A stretch of 64,000 nucleotides of DNA, from NCBI GenBank assembly GCA_963695075.1, contig CAVOFR010000007.1:1984001-2048000 (forward strand), in the 5' to 3' direction. Position numbers and translations under genes: made by a program. Shown in pieces: positions 15,601-23,812 of the stretch. The notes beneath the pieces were generated by a model, which saw only the letters and a list, made by a program, of their open reading frames with translations, made no database searches and had not been told where the DNA came from. How positions within the stretch are numbered: the first letter of the stretch is position 1; the number at the start of each line of letters is the position of its first letter. The stretch comes from CAWCAL01 sp963695075 (GTDB lineage: Bacteria; Actinomycetota; Acidimicrobiia; Acidimicrobiales; CAWCAL01).

Positions 15601-16347
15601 TCATTGAAGTCCGCAGTCGCTGCCCCCGTCGACCGGGAGGGCGGCACCGGTGACGTAAGCGGCCGAGGTCGAGCACAGGAACGCGATGATGCGGCCGAAA
15701 TCGGCGGGATCACCGATCGTGCCCGCCGGCACCTCGGAGGCCACCTGTTCGAGGTCGTGGCCCAACGCGGCGGTGAGTCGGGCCGTCCGGTGGAATCCCG
15801 GCTGGATCGAGTTGACCGTGACGCCGTCGCCCGCGACCTCTCGGGCCAGGGTCTTCAGGAACCCGGTGGCGCCTGCCCGGGCCGTGTTGGACAGGATCAG
15901 ATTCGCGATGGGTTGGCGAACGCTGATGGATGTGATGGCCACGACCCGCCCCCAGCCCCGGGCCTGCATGGCGGGCACAGCGGCCTTGCACATGGCCACC
16001 ACCGACGTGAGGTTGAGGTCGATGGCCGAGGCATAGGCCTCGACAGGTGTGGACGCGAAGGTACCCGGCGGTGGGCCACCGGCATTGGTGACGAGGATGT
16101 CGAGCCCGCCCAGAGCCTCGGTTGCGGCCTCGATGAATCCGGTGGCCCCAGCGGGAAGGCTGACATCGGCGACCACGCCGACGGCGTCGTGGCCCACGTC
16201 GGCGGCCGCGGTCTCGATCCGTTCGCGATCTCGACCACACACGACCACACGGCAGCCCTCGTCCGCCAGTGCTCTCGCTGCTTCCAGGCCCAGTCCGGCC
16301 GAAGCGGCCGCGACCGCGGCGCGCTTGTCCCTCAGGCCGAGATCCAC
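15601..16347 (-). CDS. SDR-family oxidoreductase lacking the Tyr-x-x-x-Lys pair
   Basis: A 248-residue short-chain dehydrogenase with the cofactor region AAVAAASAGLGLEAARALA, VTNAGGPPPG and C-terminal AAYVTGAALPVDGG. The active-site serine is present (ITSISVRQP). Where YxxxK should be, the sequence is ILSNTARAGATGFLKTLA, so the catalytic Tyr and Lys are absent. This matches a known divergent 3-oxoacyl-ACP-reductase-like SDR subgroup whose chemistry may differ. A leaderless GTG start at 16347 is supported by TACCCT seven bases upstream. Confidence 0.85.
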   Translation of the reverse strand: MDLGLRDKRAAVAAASAGLGLEAARALADEGCRVVVCGRDRERIETAAADVGHDAVGVVADVSLPAGATGFIEAATEALGGLDILVTNAGGPPPGTFASTPVEAYASAIDLNLTSVVAMCKAAVPAMQARGWGRVVAITSISVRQPIANLILSNTARAGATGFLKTLAREVAGDGVTVNSIQPGFHRTARLTAALGHDLEQVASEVPAGTIGDPADFGRIIAFLCSTSAAYVTGAALPVDGGSDCGLQ

Positions 16348-16423
16348 GGTTGGCAGGGTAGCGTCGCGCCCGGATTGCGAGCACGAGTGAGCACGGTGCC
16401 TGACCCGGGTGTGCCAACCGGAC

Positions 16424-16933
16424 TCAGATGAAGATGGTCTGGGCGTCCTTGGAGAGGCCGATGAATTCGGCGGCCGAGATGATGCCCTGGACGCCGTCGT
16501 AGAGGTCGTCCTCGGTCAGGTGCTGCATGTCGGCCGACATGCGGCAGGCCCACAGGTTCCCACCCATCTCGTCGATCATGGAGACCATCTCCTCGACGGG
16601 AGGAATGTCGATGGCGTCGATCTGCTTCTTCATCATCTTCGTCGCCATGGTCTGCATGCCCGGGAAGCCGGACAGCCAGGCGGGCATGTGGGTGGCCGGA
16701 TTGCCGACCGCCGAGAACTGCAGATCGCCCATCGTGTGCTTGTTGATGATCTCGAAGCCCCAGAACGTGAAGAAAAGATGGCATTCCACCCCTTCCTCGA
16801 GAGCGGCGTACGCCAGGATCAGGCCCGGGTATGCCATGTCGAGCGACCCTTTGGAGCAGATGATCGCCAGTTTCCGGTCGCCGTCATCCTCGTCGGCGAA
16901 GCTCGGAACGGGGGCGGCTTGGACGTTGGTCAT
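16424..16933 (-). CDS. DsrE2-like sulfur-transfer protein
   Basis: A 169-residue DsrE/DsrF-family protein. Typical parts are KLAIICSKGSLDMAYPGLIL, FFTFWGFEIINK and the reactive region NLWACRMSADMQHL, with the cysteine that carries sulfane sulfur in relatives. ATG 16933 follows GAAAGG at about eight bases. It is the last gene of the operon sqr - dsrC-like - dsrE2. In known sulfur oxidisers DsrE2 passes persulfide sulfur to partner carriers. Here it probably receives sulfur produced by the sulfide:quinone oxidoreductase (inference). Confidence 0.87.
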   Translation of the reverse strand: MTNVQAAPVPSFADEDDGDRKLAIICSKGSLDMAYPGLILAYAALEEGVECHLFFTFWGFEIINKHTMGDLQFSAVGNPATHMPAWLSGFPGMQTMATKMMKKQIDAIDIPPVEEMVSMIDEMGGNLWACRMSADMQHLTEDDLYDGVQGIISAAEFIGLSKDAQTIFI

Positions 16934-16947
16934 GGTTTGAACCTTTC

Positions 16948-17262
16948 TCAGACGCATCCGACGGGCTTGGGGACACCGGCGATGTAGGACATCTTCTTGG
17001 CGGGCTTCTTGGGGAAGAGCTGGAACAGCGACTTGGTCTCGAACCCACCCGTCTTCGCCACCCGGCGGAGCGTGGGCGTGGTGCCCGACGCGGCCTGTTC
17101 CTCGCGGATGTATCGGATGGGACCCCAGTGCGCGTCGGTCAGCTCGATGCCGATGTTGGCGGCCAACTCCTGCGCGATGTCCTCGGTCCACTGTTCGGGC
17201 TTGGTCATGAACCCTTCGTCGTTGAGCTCGACCTCGGTCCCGGCGATGGTTGCTGTTGGCAT
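16948..17262 (-). CDS. DsrC/TusE-like sulfur carrier with a single C-terminal Cys
   Basis: A 104-residue DsrC-fold protein: FMTKPEQWTEDIAQELA near the start, AHWGPIRYIREEQ in the middle, and LFPKKPAKKMSYIAG then VPKPVGCV at the end. The penultimate Cys (C103, CysA) is present. The second Cys of true DsrC, eleven residues earlier, is replaced by Ser (context KKMSYIAG). It should therefore act as a one-cysteine persulfide carrier or regulator and not as the DsrAB trisulfide substrate. Located between sqr and dsrE2 with spacers of 10 and 14 bp. Confidence 0.88.
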   Translation of the reverse strand: MPTATIAGTEVELNDEGFMTKPEQWTEDIAQELAANIGIELTDAHWGPIRYIREEQAASGTTPTLRRVAKTGGFETKSLFQLFPKKPAKKMSYIAGVPKPVGCV

Positions 17263-17272
17263 GGATGGCCTC

Positions 17273-18511
17273 TCAGTGGTCTTCGGCCGGCGAGAAGTCC
17301 TTGCCGGCTGTGGTCATGTCGGTGGGCACGGGGAGCTTGTGCCCGGGAAGGAGTGCCTTCCAGTAGATCTTCTCGAACGCCAGCTTGCCGAAGTGGTTGG
17401 CCCGGCTCTCCTTGAGGAGCCAGAACGGGCCTACCGCCGGGACCGGGTAGGTGCCGGGCAGGGGTTCGGTCTCGTAGTTGAAGTCGATCAGCATCGCCTT
17501 GCCGTCTCCGGACTCGACGAAGCAGTTGGCGTGACCGTCGAAGGCGTGGGGGAGGGGCCGACCGGCGATGTGGGCGTTGAAGTTCTCGCAGAAGACGTCG
17601 ACCGAGAAATGGGCGACCGAGCCGGCCTTCGAGGTCGGGATGTTGGACGCGTCACCGATGGCGAAGATGTTGGTGTAGCCGTCGGCCAGGAACGTCCCCT
17701 TGTCGACCGGGACGAAACGGAGCTCGTCACCGAGTCCGGAGCGTTCGACGTACTCGGCGCCCATGGTGACCGGGACGGTCACCAGGAGGTCGAACGGAAC
17801 CTCCGTCTCGTCGTAGGCGGTGATGGTGCCGGCCCCACCGTCGATCGACTCGACGACGAAGTCGGGCACCATCGCGATGTTGCGTTCGTCGAGCATCCCA
17901 CCGAGCACCCGGGTGGCCACCGGCTTGGTGAACGCACCGGACAGGGGTGTGACGAAGGTGATCTCGATGTCGTCGCGGACTCCCAGCTTCTTGAAGTGGG
18001 CATCGGCCAGGAAAGAGAACTCGAGAGGAGCCACCGGGCACTTGATGGGCAACTCGCTGATGTGGACGACGAGCTTGCCCTGCCGGAAGTCGGCCAGTCG
18101 AGCTGCCAGCGCCGTGGCCCCCTCGAGGGTGTAGAACTCGTGGACCGTCTCCCGCCAGCCGGGGCCGGTGGTGCCGGGCGTCTCGTCCGGTTCCACCTCG
18201 GCGCCGGTGGCGATGATCAGCTGGTCGTACTCGAGGACCCGGCCGTCGATGAGAGCGACGGCGTTGTCGGCCGGCCGGACCTCGTCGATCGACGTCTGGA
18301 GGTAGTTCACGCCCTTCGGCAGGGTGTCCGTCCGGCGTTTCACCAGCCGGTCGGGGTCGGTCCCGAACGGAACGAACAGGAGGCCTGGTTGGTAGATGTG
18401 GGTCTCATGATTGTCGACGACGGTGATGTCCCACTCGTCGAGCTGGTGGTCCAGCTTGTGTGCCAACATCGTGCCGGCGGTGCCGGCGCCCAGGATCACC
18501 AACTGCCTCAT
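17273..18511 (-). CDS. Sulfide:quinone oxidoreductase-like flavoprotein
   Basis: A 412-residue FAD protein with N-terminal dinucleotide motif LVILGAGTAGTMLAHKL, active-site region ELPIKCPVAPLEFSFLAD (the CPxAPxE Cys of SQR/FCC proteins), FAD-binding NIFAIGDASNIPTSKAG and a second conserved Cys in HANCFVES. It oxidises sulfide and passes electrons to the quinone pool from the membrane face. ATG 18511 has GGAGG four bases upstream. First gene of the operon with the DsrC-like and DsrE2 genes. Its promoter carries the best copy of the shared dyad (18566-18579). Confidence 0.9.
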   Translation of the reverse strand: MRQLVILGAGTAGTMLAHKLDHQLDEWDITVVDNHETHIYQPGLLFVPFGTDPDRLVKRRTDTLPKGVNYLQTSIDEVRPADNAVALIDGRVLEYDQLIIATGAEVEPDETPGTTGPGWRETVHEFYTLEGATALAARLADFRQGKLVVHISELPIKCPVAPLEFSFLADAHFKKLGVRDDIEITFVTPLSGAFTKPVATRVLGGMLDERNIAMVPDFVVESIDGGAGTITAYDETEVPFDLLVTVPVTMGAEYVERSGLGDELRFVPVDKGTFLADGYTNIFAIGDASNIPTSKAGSVAHFSVDVFCENFNAHIAGRPLPHAFDGHANCFVESGDGKAMLIDFNYETEPLPGTYPVPAVGPFWLLKESRANHFGKLAFEKIYWKALLPGHKLPVPTDMTTAGKDFSPAEDH

Positions 18512-18536
18512 CAGACCTCCACGGGTAACAGAATCG

Positions 18537-18579
18537 ACCGTATCAATATGTTCGGACAATGCCACGGGACCTAAGTCCC
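18537..18579 (-). promoter_or_regulatory. sqr operon promoter with DosR-like box
   Basis: On the minus strand the dyad GGGACTTAGGTCCC (18579-18566) is a perfect 5+4+5 inverted repeat. The -10 TACGGT begins at 18542, exactly 30.5 bp from the dyad centre. The predicted start is near 18529, leaving a leader of about 18 nt with GGAGG. The same geometry occurs at three other promoters in this window. Confidence 0.7.
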
Positions 18580-18628
18580 ATGTCGTGGAATCTGTTTCGA
18601 CCCCCGGACCTGTCCCCTCCCTCGGAGA

Positions 18629-19387
18629 TCAGAAAGCGGTGTAGCCCCCGTCGACGACGAGGTGGTCGCCGGTGTGGAACGTCACGGCCGGATCGGCCAG
18701 GTAGACCGCCGCCGGTCCCAGCTCGGTTGGTTCGGCCCAGCGCCGCACGGGAGTGCGGCGGAGGGTGACCTCGCGGAATCTCTCGTTCTGGTAGCCGGGC
18801 TCGGACATCTCCGTGCGGGTCCAGCCCGGACACAGGCCGTTGACGCGGATCCGGTGGCGGGCGAGTCCCACCGCCATCGATCGTGTGAGCGCCAGCAAGC
18901 CAGCTTTCGAGGCACCGTAGGCGTCGTTGTGGGGCGCGCCGTGGAAGGCCGAGGTCGAGGCGATGGTCACCAGCGCCCCGCCTTCACCTCGTTCGACCAT
19001 GTGACGGGCCGCGGAGCGCAGGGACAGGAACGCACCATCCAGGTTGACCGCCATGACGCTGCGCCATTCGTCGGGGTCCACATCGAGAATCGTCGCTCCG
19101 CTCCCGCCCCTCCCGGCGTTGGCCACCAGGATGTCGATCTTGCCCAGGGCATCGATCGTGTGAGCCGTTGCCGCGTCGACCTGTGCCTCGTCGGCGACGT
19201 CGCATTCCGCGGACGTCGTCGCCACGCCCAGTTCGGCCAGGGAGCGGGCGGCGTCTCCGTTTCGGTCTGCCCGGCGGCCCCACACGGCGATGTCGGCGCC
19301 CGCGGCGGCAAGGGCCCCGGCGATCGCGTAGCCGATGCCGTCGTTGCCGCCGGTGACGACGGCGACTCGGCCGGTGAGATCGGTCAT
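18629..19387 (-). CDS. Classical SDR oxidoreductase
   Basis: A 252-residue short-chain dehydrogenase with an intact active site: cofactor motif VTGGNDGIGYAIAGALA, ILVANAG, serine in TIASTSAF and the pair DAYGASKAGLLALTRSMAVG. ATG 19387 follows GAGGAG at seven bases. Probably an NAD(P)-dependent alcohol or ketone dehydrogenase; substrate unknown. It is divergent from the cytochrome c gene, with 55 bp between the starts. Confidence 0.9.
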   Translation of the reverse strand: MTDLTGRVAVVTGGNDGIGYAIAGALAAAGADIAVWGRRADRNGDAARSLAELGVATTSAECDVADEAQVDAATAHTIDALGKIDILVANAGRGGSGATILDVDPDEWRSVMAVNLDGAFLSLRSAARHMVERGEGGALVTIASTSAFHGAPHNDAYGASKAGLLALTRSMAVGLARHRIRVNGLCPGWTRTEMSEPGYQNERFREVTLRRTPVRRWAEPTELGPAAVYLADPAVTFHTGDHLVVDGGYTAF

Positions 19388-19442
19388 GCTGTGCTCCTCG
19401 CTCTGCGGGAACTCCGAGGAGGGCTGCGACGACCCCAAAGGC

Positions 19443-19859
19443 ATGAATGCCATCCCCGGTAGTGCCATCCACAGTTCTTCCCGGCCCCCCTGGCTCGTCG
19501 TCATCCTAACGACGCTGTTGGCGGTGGCAGTCGGCTGTTCGGGCGACGACGATGATGCTGCTCCAGCCGACCCGGATGCCGCGGCCGGCCAGGAGCTCGC
19601 CCTGGCCGAGGGTTGCGTTGCATGCCACGGCGTCGACGGCGAGGGTGGGACCGGGCCGCCGTGGGTCGGCCTGATGGGCTCCGAGCTGACGCTGGAGTCG
19701 GGCGAGGTCGTCGTAGCGGACGTCGACTACGTCACCCGTGCCATCAGCGATCCGACCGCCGACCTCGTGGAGGGGTACGAGGTTGCCATGCCCGAGAACG
19801 ATCTGACCGCCTCCGAGATCGAATCGGTCGTCGCGTACATCGAGTCGTTGGCTTCCTGA
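19443..19859 (+). CDS. Lipid-anchored cytochrome c
   Basis: A 138-residue mono-heme cytochrome c. A hydrophobic segment (17-31) ends in a lipobox-like AVGC (C32), then an acidic linker, heme site CVACH (C58, C61, H62) and a likely axial Met in VAMPENDLT. The C-terminal helix SEIESVVAYIESLA is typical of class I and oxidase subunit II cytochrome domains. It sits outside the membrane and probably carries electrons to a terminal oxidase. Its stop overlaps the likely start of the SCO gene. Confidence 0.87.
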   Translation: MNAIPGSAIHSSSRPPWLVVILTTLLAVAVGCSGDDDDAAPADPDAAAGQELALAEGCVACHGVDGEGGTGPPWVGLMGSELTLESGEVVVADVDYVTRAISDPTADLVEGYEVAMPENDLTASEIESVVAYIESLAS

Positions 19860-20467
19860 GAACCTCGCTCTTTGCTCTCGTGGTGTTGGCTGTCGCTCTC
19901 TCTGCCGCGGCGTGCGGCGATGACGACGGCGGCTCCGGCGCGCTTGCAGGCTATGTCCGCGAACCGCTTCCCGACGTCGGGGCGCTGGCCCTGCCCGAGG
20001 CGACCAATGGCGGTGAGCCGTTCGGCTTCCGGGCCCCCGACGGGGGGTTGCTCCTGGTGTACTTCGGGTACACGTCCTGTCCCGACGTCTGTCCCACCAC
20101 CCTGTCCGATGTACGTACGGCCCTGGCCGATCTGGGCGAGGAGCGCAGCGGCGACATCGAGCTGGCCATGGCTACGGTGGACCCCGATCGCGACGTCGAC
20201 CAGGTCCTGGGCGGCTATGTCCGGTCCTTCGTGGCAGGCGCTCATGCCCTCCGCACGACCGAGGACGCCGAACTCCGCAGAGCGGCCGAGGGCTTCGGTG
20301 TCGAGTACGACGTCACGGTCACGGACGGGGGTGAGGTCGAGGTGGTCCACACCGGGTCGCTCTACGCCGTCGACGACACGGGCCGGCTGGTGGTCACCTG
20401 GCCGTTCGGCACGTCGGTCGAGGATCTGACCGACGATCTCGATCTCCTGTTGGACCGACCGACATGA
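19856..20467 (+). CDS. SCO1/SenC copper chaperone lipoprotein
   Basis: A 203-residue SCO protein with copper site YTSCPDVCPTTLSDV (CxxxC) and the conserved His in EVVHTGSLYAVDDTGRLV. It delivers copper to the CuA site of cytochrome oxidase. The frame has no ATG, GTG or TTG at the right place. A CTG at 19856 would give RTSLFALVVLAVALSAAAC, an ideal lipoprotein signal, and overlaps the cytochrome stop as CTGA. A GTG at 19880 would cut the signal short. The CTG start is my preferred reading. Confidence 0.85.
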   Translation: MRTSLFALVVLAVALSAAACGDDDGGSGALAGYVREPLPDVGALALPEATNGGEPFGFRAPDGGLLLVYFGYTSCPDVCPTTLSDVRTALADLGEERSGDIELAMATVDPDRDVDQVLGGYVRSFVAGAHALRTTEDAELRRAAEGFGVEYDVTVTDGGEVEVVHTGSLYAVDDTGRLVVTWPFGTSVEDLTDDLDLLLDRPT

Positions 20468-20838
20468 GGGCCTCGATCCGACCTCTCGCCTGCATCCTGC
20501 TGGTCACCGTCGCGGGTCTGGCGGCGTGCAGTGGGGGCGACGACACGATCGAGGTCGCCGACCCGGGGGATGCCCCAGCCGATCACGCCTTCGTCATTCC
20601 CGCCGGTGCAGGCGAGGCGCTCGACCGGGGCGAGCCGCTCGAGATCCTGCCGGCCGAATTGGACGTCCAGGTTGGTGAGATCCTCGAGATCGAGAACCGG
20701 GACGACCGAGGCCACCTGGTCGGACCGTTCTTCGTCGGTGCTCGCGAGACGTTGCGGCAGGAGTTCAGCTCCCCGGGGGAGTACAGCGGCATCTGCACCG
20801 TCCACCCCAGCGGCGAGATCGTCCTCACCGTCTCATGA
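20464..20838 (+). CDS. Cupredoxin-like lipoprotein
   Basis: A 124-residue protein with lipobox LAAC (C22) and a plastocyanin-type fold. Probable type-1 copper ligands are His in DDRGHLVGPF and Cys and His in YSGICTVHPSGEIVLTV (CxxH). It overlaps SCO by four bases (ATGA) and the next gene likewise, so the set is one operon. It probably carries electrons or copper outside the membrane. Confidence 0.83.
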   Translation: MRASIRPLACILLVTVAGLAACSGGDDTIEVADPGDAPADHAFVIPAGAGEALDRGEPLEILPAELDVQVGEILEIENRDDRGHLVGPFFVGARETLRQEFSSPGEYSGICTVHPSGEIVLTVS

Positions 20839-21872
20839 GCCGCGGTGGACGGTGGTGGGTCGGCTCGGGCCTGGTGGTCGCGGCGCTCGTCTGCTTCCCG
20901 GCTCCGGCCGGGGCGGATCCACCGGGACCGACCGACTACCGGACCGAGATCGTCTCGATCGAACCTCCGACCGGCTCGGTGGCATTCGGCGTCGTCGGGG
21001 GTGACAGTCTCCTGGAGATCGCCGTCACGCCTCCGGCCGAGGTGGTCGTCCTCGGCTACGAGGGCGAGCCCTATCTGCGCATCGATGCCGACGGTGGTGT
21101 GTTCGAGAACCAGCGATCGCCGAGCGCCTACCTGAACGACGACCGGTACGGGATCCGGGAGATCCCGCCCGATGCGTCAGCGGACGCCGACCCCATGTGG
21201 GGCCAGGTCGGCGAAGACGGTCGCCATGTGTGGCACGACCATCGGGCTCATTGGATGAGCCCGTCGCGGCCGATCGGGCTGGGTCCTGGCGACCAGATCC
21301 TCGAAGGGGTCGTACCGCTGGAGGTCGACGGTCGCGCCGTGTCCGTCAAGGTCGAGTCGACGTGGCTGCCATCACCGCCGCTGTGGCCTGCCCTCCTGGG
21401 CGGTCTCGTGGCCGCGGGGATGCTGGTGGCAGGCGTGGCCCTGGGCCGGGGTCGCTTCGCAACCATCCCGGTCGCGCTGATCGCGGGAGCGGCGCTGGCG
21501 ATGGGGTGTTGGGCCTTCCTGTCCGTGCCATCCGACGCGGGGCCCTCGATACTGCTGTGGCTCCTGCCGGCCATGGCACTCCTGGCCGCCGTGGTGGCCG
21601 CGATCGCATCGTGGCGGTCCGACGGAGCGCTCGGCCCGTCGTTGACGGCGCTGGCCGGCCTCGAGCTGCTGCTCTGGGGCTGGCAACGCTGGGAGAGCGT
21701 CACGCGAGCGATCATCCCCTCCGATGCCCCTGCCGACCTGGACCGTGCGGTGATCGTTGCGGCCCTGGTCGGAGGTCTGGGAGCCATGGGCCTGGGCCTG
21801 CGGGGGTTGCAGAGGTCATGGACGCCGATGCCGCCGCCGACCGGTCCCGACCCGGCGGAGGCCCGAGCCTGA
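20835..21872 (+). CDS. Membrane protein of a copper/oxidase-assembly operon
   Basis: A 345-residue protein: signal peptide (1-27, cleavage after AGA), an extracellular beta-rich domain of about 150 residues with Trp/His-rich RHVWHDHRAHWMSP, then about six transmembrane helices from residue 180 to 325. The histidine cluster could bind copper (inference). I do not know an assigned function for this family. It is the last gene of the cytochrome c - SCO - cupredoxin operon. Confidence 0.75.
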   Translation: MSRGGRWWVGSGLVVAALVCFPAPAGADPPGPTDYRTEIVSIEPPTGSVAFGVVGGDSLLEIAVTPPAEVVVLGYEGEPYLRIDADGGVFENQRSPSAYLNDDRYGIREIPPDASADADPMWGQVGEDGRHVWHDHRAHWMSPSRPIGLGPGDQILEGVVPLEVDGRAVSVKVESTWLPSPPLWPALLGGLVAAGMLVAGVALGRGRFATIPVALIAGAALAMGCWAFLSVPSDAGPSILLWLLPAMALLAAVVAAIASWRSDGALGPSLTALAGLELLLWGWQRWESVTRAIIPSDAPADLDRAVIVAALVGGLGAMGLGLRGLQRSWTPMPPPTGPDPAEARA

Positions 21873-21980
21873 CCCCTTCCCCAAGTTCTCCCCACCCCTC
21901 CACCCCGAAATCTGGTCCGTCACCGTCGGCAACCGACGGTTGGGCCAACTCCGTGTGGCCCCGAACGGGCAGTCGAGCCG

Positions 21981-22484
21981 CTATGAAGACGACGGCAGCG
22001 CGATGCCGAAGTGCCGGTCGATCAGCTCGCTCAGCTCATCGGAGTCGAGCTCGCCCGAATGCAGTTCGAGGATCTCACCGCCCTCGGCGACGAATGCGGT
22101 CGAGGGCATGCCGGTGACCCCGAGCTCGCGGCTGAGCTCGGAGCGTTCGTCGATCATCTGCGGGAACCCGATGCCGAGCTCGTCGAGCAGAGTGCTGGCC
22201 GCACCTCGTTCGTCGCCTTGATTGACACCGATGACGGCCACGGCCACGCCCGCGTCGGTGTGGGCACGATCGAACGCCGGTAGCTCCCGCCGGCACGGTG
22301 TGCACCACGTGGCCCAGAGATTGAGGATCACCGGACCGTCAGCCGCCGCGTCAGCCAGGTCGACAACATCGCCGTCGAGCGTCTCGAGCTCGAGCGCGGG
22401 GAGAGTCGCGGTCCCCGAGGTGGCGCAGGCTCCCGCCGAGAGCAGGGCCAGCGCCAACCCCAGAGCAGCCGTCCTACGCGTCAC
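21981..22484 (-). CDS. TlpA/ResA-like thioredoxin lipoprotein
   Basis: A 167-residue lipoprotein (lipobox SAGAC) with a thioredoxin fold and active site WATWCTPCRREL; the cis-Pro loop is in GVTGMPSTAFV. Such proteins reduce heme-binding or CuA cysteines during oxidase maturation. GTG 22484 is preferred, because GAGG lies three bases upstream and the overlap with the PCuAC gene shrinks to 11 bp. An ATG at 22517 would add a basic, family-atypical tail. Confidence 0.87.
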   Translation of the reverse strand: MTRRTAALGLALALLSAGACATSGTATLPALELETLDGDVVDLADAAADGPVILNLWATWCTPCRRELPAFDRAHTDAGVAVAVIGVNQGDERGAASTLLDELGIGFPQMIDERSELSRELGVTGMPSTAFVAEGGEILELHSGELDSDELSELIDRHFGIALPSSS

Positions 22485-23103
22485 GAACCTCGACCGGGAC
22501 CTCGATCTCCTCGCCATCGTCGAGGAGCAGCGTGAGGGTGAGCTCGTTGCCCGCCTCGAGCGGCTCGGCCAGCTCGAGCAGCATGATGTGGAGTCCGCCC
22601 GGCTCGAGTGTGACGGTTTCGCCGGCCGGGACCGGGATGGTGGCCACTTCCTGCATGGTCATGGCATCGTCGCCATGGGGCATCTCCATCTCGCCAGTGT
22701 CGGCCATCTCGCCGGTGTCGGCCATCTCGCCGGTGTCGGCCATCTCGCCGGTGTCGGCCATCTCGCCGGTGTCGGCCATCTCGCCGGTGTCGGCCATCTC
22801 GCCGGTGTCGGCCATCTCGCCGGTGTCGGCCATCTCGCCGGTGTCGGCCATTACCGTTTCGTGGAGCTCCACCGTCGCCGCCACCGACGGGTCGACCGAG
22901 GCGCCGACCAGGCTCGCCCCGTCGCCGCTCTCCAGGGACATGTAGACAACGCCGGTGTCGGCCATGGCCGGGCTGGTCCGGGCCCATGCGTCGGATACCT
23001 CGAGGGTGCCGGCATCGTCGTCGCCGCACCCGGCGGCTACGAGGGTCAGTACCGCGACGAGGCCGATCGCACGGGTCAGGGGGCGGGTACGGGGGTCCGA
23101 CAT
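22474..23103 (-). CDS. PCuAC copper chaperone lipoprotein with MADTGE repeats
   Basis: A 209-residue PCuAC-domain protein. Signal with lipobox VAAGC, then VSDAWARTSPAMADTGVVYM, VELHETVM, and the C-terminal copper motif EPGGLHIMLLEL. It binds Cu(I) and passes it to SCO or to CuA. Between HETV and EMPHGDDAMTMQEV the domain carries nine tandem hexapeptides MADTGE, encoded by an exact 18-bp repeat. This expands the Met-rich copper loop and is absent from usual family members. Overlaps the TlpA-like gene. Confidence 0.9.
   Translation of the reverse strand: MSDPRTRPLTRAIGLVAVLTLVAAGCGDDDAGTLEVSDAWARTSPAMADTGVVYMSLESGDGASLVGASVDPSVAATVELHETVMADTGEMADTGEMADTGEMADTGEMADTGEMADTGEMADTGEMADTGEMADTGEMEMPHGDDAMTMQEVATIPVPAGETVTLEPGGLHIMLLELAEPLEAGNELTLTLLLDDGEEIEVPVEVRDA
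22687..22848 (-). repeat. 18-bp coding minisatellite, nine units
   Basis: Nine head-to-tail copies of CATCTCGCCGGTGTCGGC (plus-strand reading), with one base change in the first unit. On the coding strand each unit is read as one MADTGE. The near identity points to recent slippage expansion. Confidence 0.95.
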
Positions 23104-23209
23104 GATCGAGTCTCTCCAGTTGCGTGGGGCTTGTTCCCTGGCTGGGTCGTCGCGGCGTCCGGCCCGGTTCCCGTTGTGACCGACGTCACCGGGTTCAGCC
23201 GGGACCTGC

Positions 23210-23752
23210 TCAGCCGACCGCCGGGATCCCGCGGTGGTCGGGGTCGTCGAGGGCGGCGACGAGGTCGGCTCGGGCCCGGGAGACGCGGGATCGGATGGTG
23301 CCCACCGGGCAATCTGCCACCCGGGCGGCCTCGGCGTAGGGGAGTCGGAGGATCTGGGTCAGGACGAACGCCTCCCGGCGCGGTCGGTCCAGCGATCTGA
23401 GCAGGTCGTCGACCTCGGCCCACCCGCGGTCGATCGTGGCGGTCTCGGTCATGCGGTCCGCCCATGGGATCGTCCGCTCCCGGGCCCGGATCCGGGCCCG
23501 GGAGGCGTCGGCGCAGGCATGTCGGGCGATGGCCAGCAGCCAACTCCGGGCTGACCCGTCACGGCGGAATCGGGGGAGCGATCGAAGGGCGCGGCCGTAG
23601 GTGTCCTGCACGAGGTCATCAGCGGTGTCGGGGTCGCCGAGATGGCGGCAGAGACGCTGGACTGTCGGGAAGCTTTCGCGGACGAACTGGTCCAGGGCGT
23701 GCGCGTTGCCGTCCTGTGCGGCCAGGGCCAGCTCGGTCCATCGATCGATCAC
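23210..23752 (-). CDS. ECF-family RNA polymerase sigma factor
   Basis: A 180-residue sigma-70-family protein. Region 2 includes LGDPDTADDLVQDTYGRALR then LPRFRRDGSARSWLLAIARH; region 4 includes LTQILRLPYAEAARVADCPV then GTIRSRVSRARADL. GTG 23752 is chosen for its GGAGA five bases upstream. It lies downstream of the copper genes on the same strand and is divergent from a zinc-finger anti-sigma gene 60 bp away. A role in controlling the copper/oxidase genes is plausible from position only. Confidence 0.9.
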   Translation of the reverse strand: MIDRWTELALAAQDGNAHALDQFVRESFPTVQRLCRHLGDPDTADDLVQDTYGRALRSLPRFRRDGSARSWLLAIARHACADASRARIRARERTIPWADRMTETATIDRGWAEVDDLLRSLDRPRREAFVLTQILRLPYAEAARVADCPVGTIRSRVSRARADLVAALDDPDHRGIPAVG

Positions 23753-23812
23753 GGTTCTCCAACCCTGCACCAGTCCGGGAACCGGAGCCCACGCGGAGAC
23801 GACCATGCAGAC

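Noticed and set aside
22687..22848. Regular short repeats that could suggest a CRISPR array
   Set aside because: The 18-bp units are directly adjacent without spacers and are read in frame as MADTGE within a PCuAC chaperone.
23126..23138. GGGGCTTGTTCCC upstream of the PCuAC gene as a fifth DosR-like box
   Set aside because: It is 13 bp long and not the 5+4+5 layout, and no TANNNT lies at the required distance.
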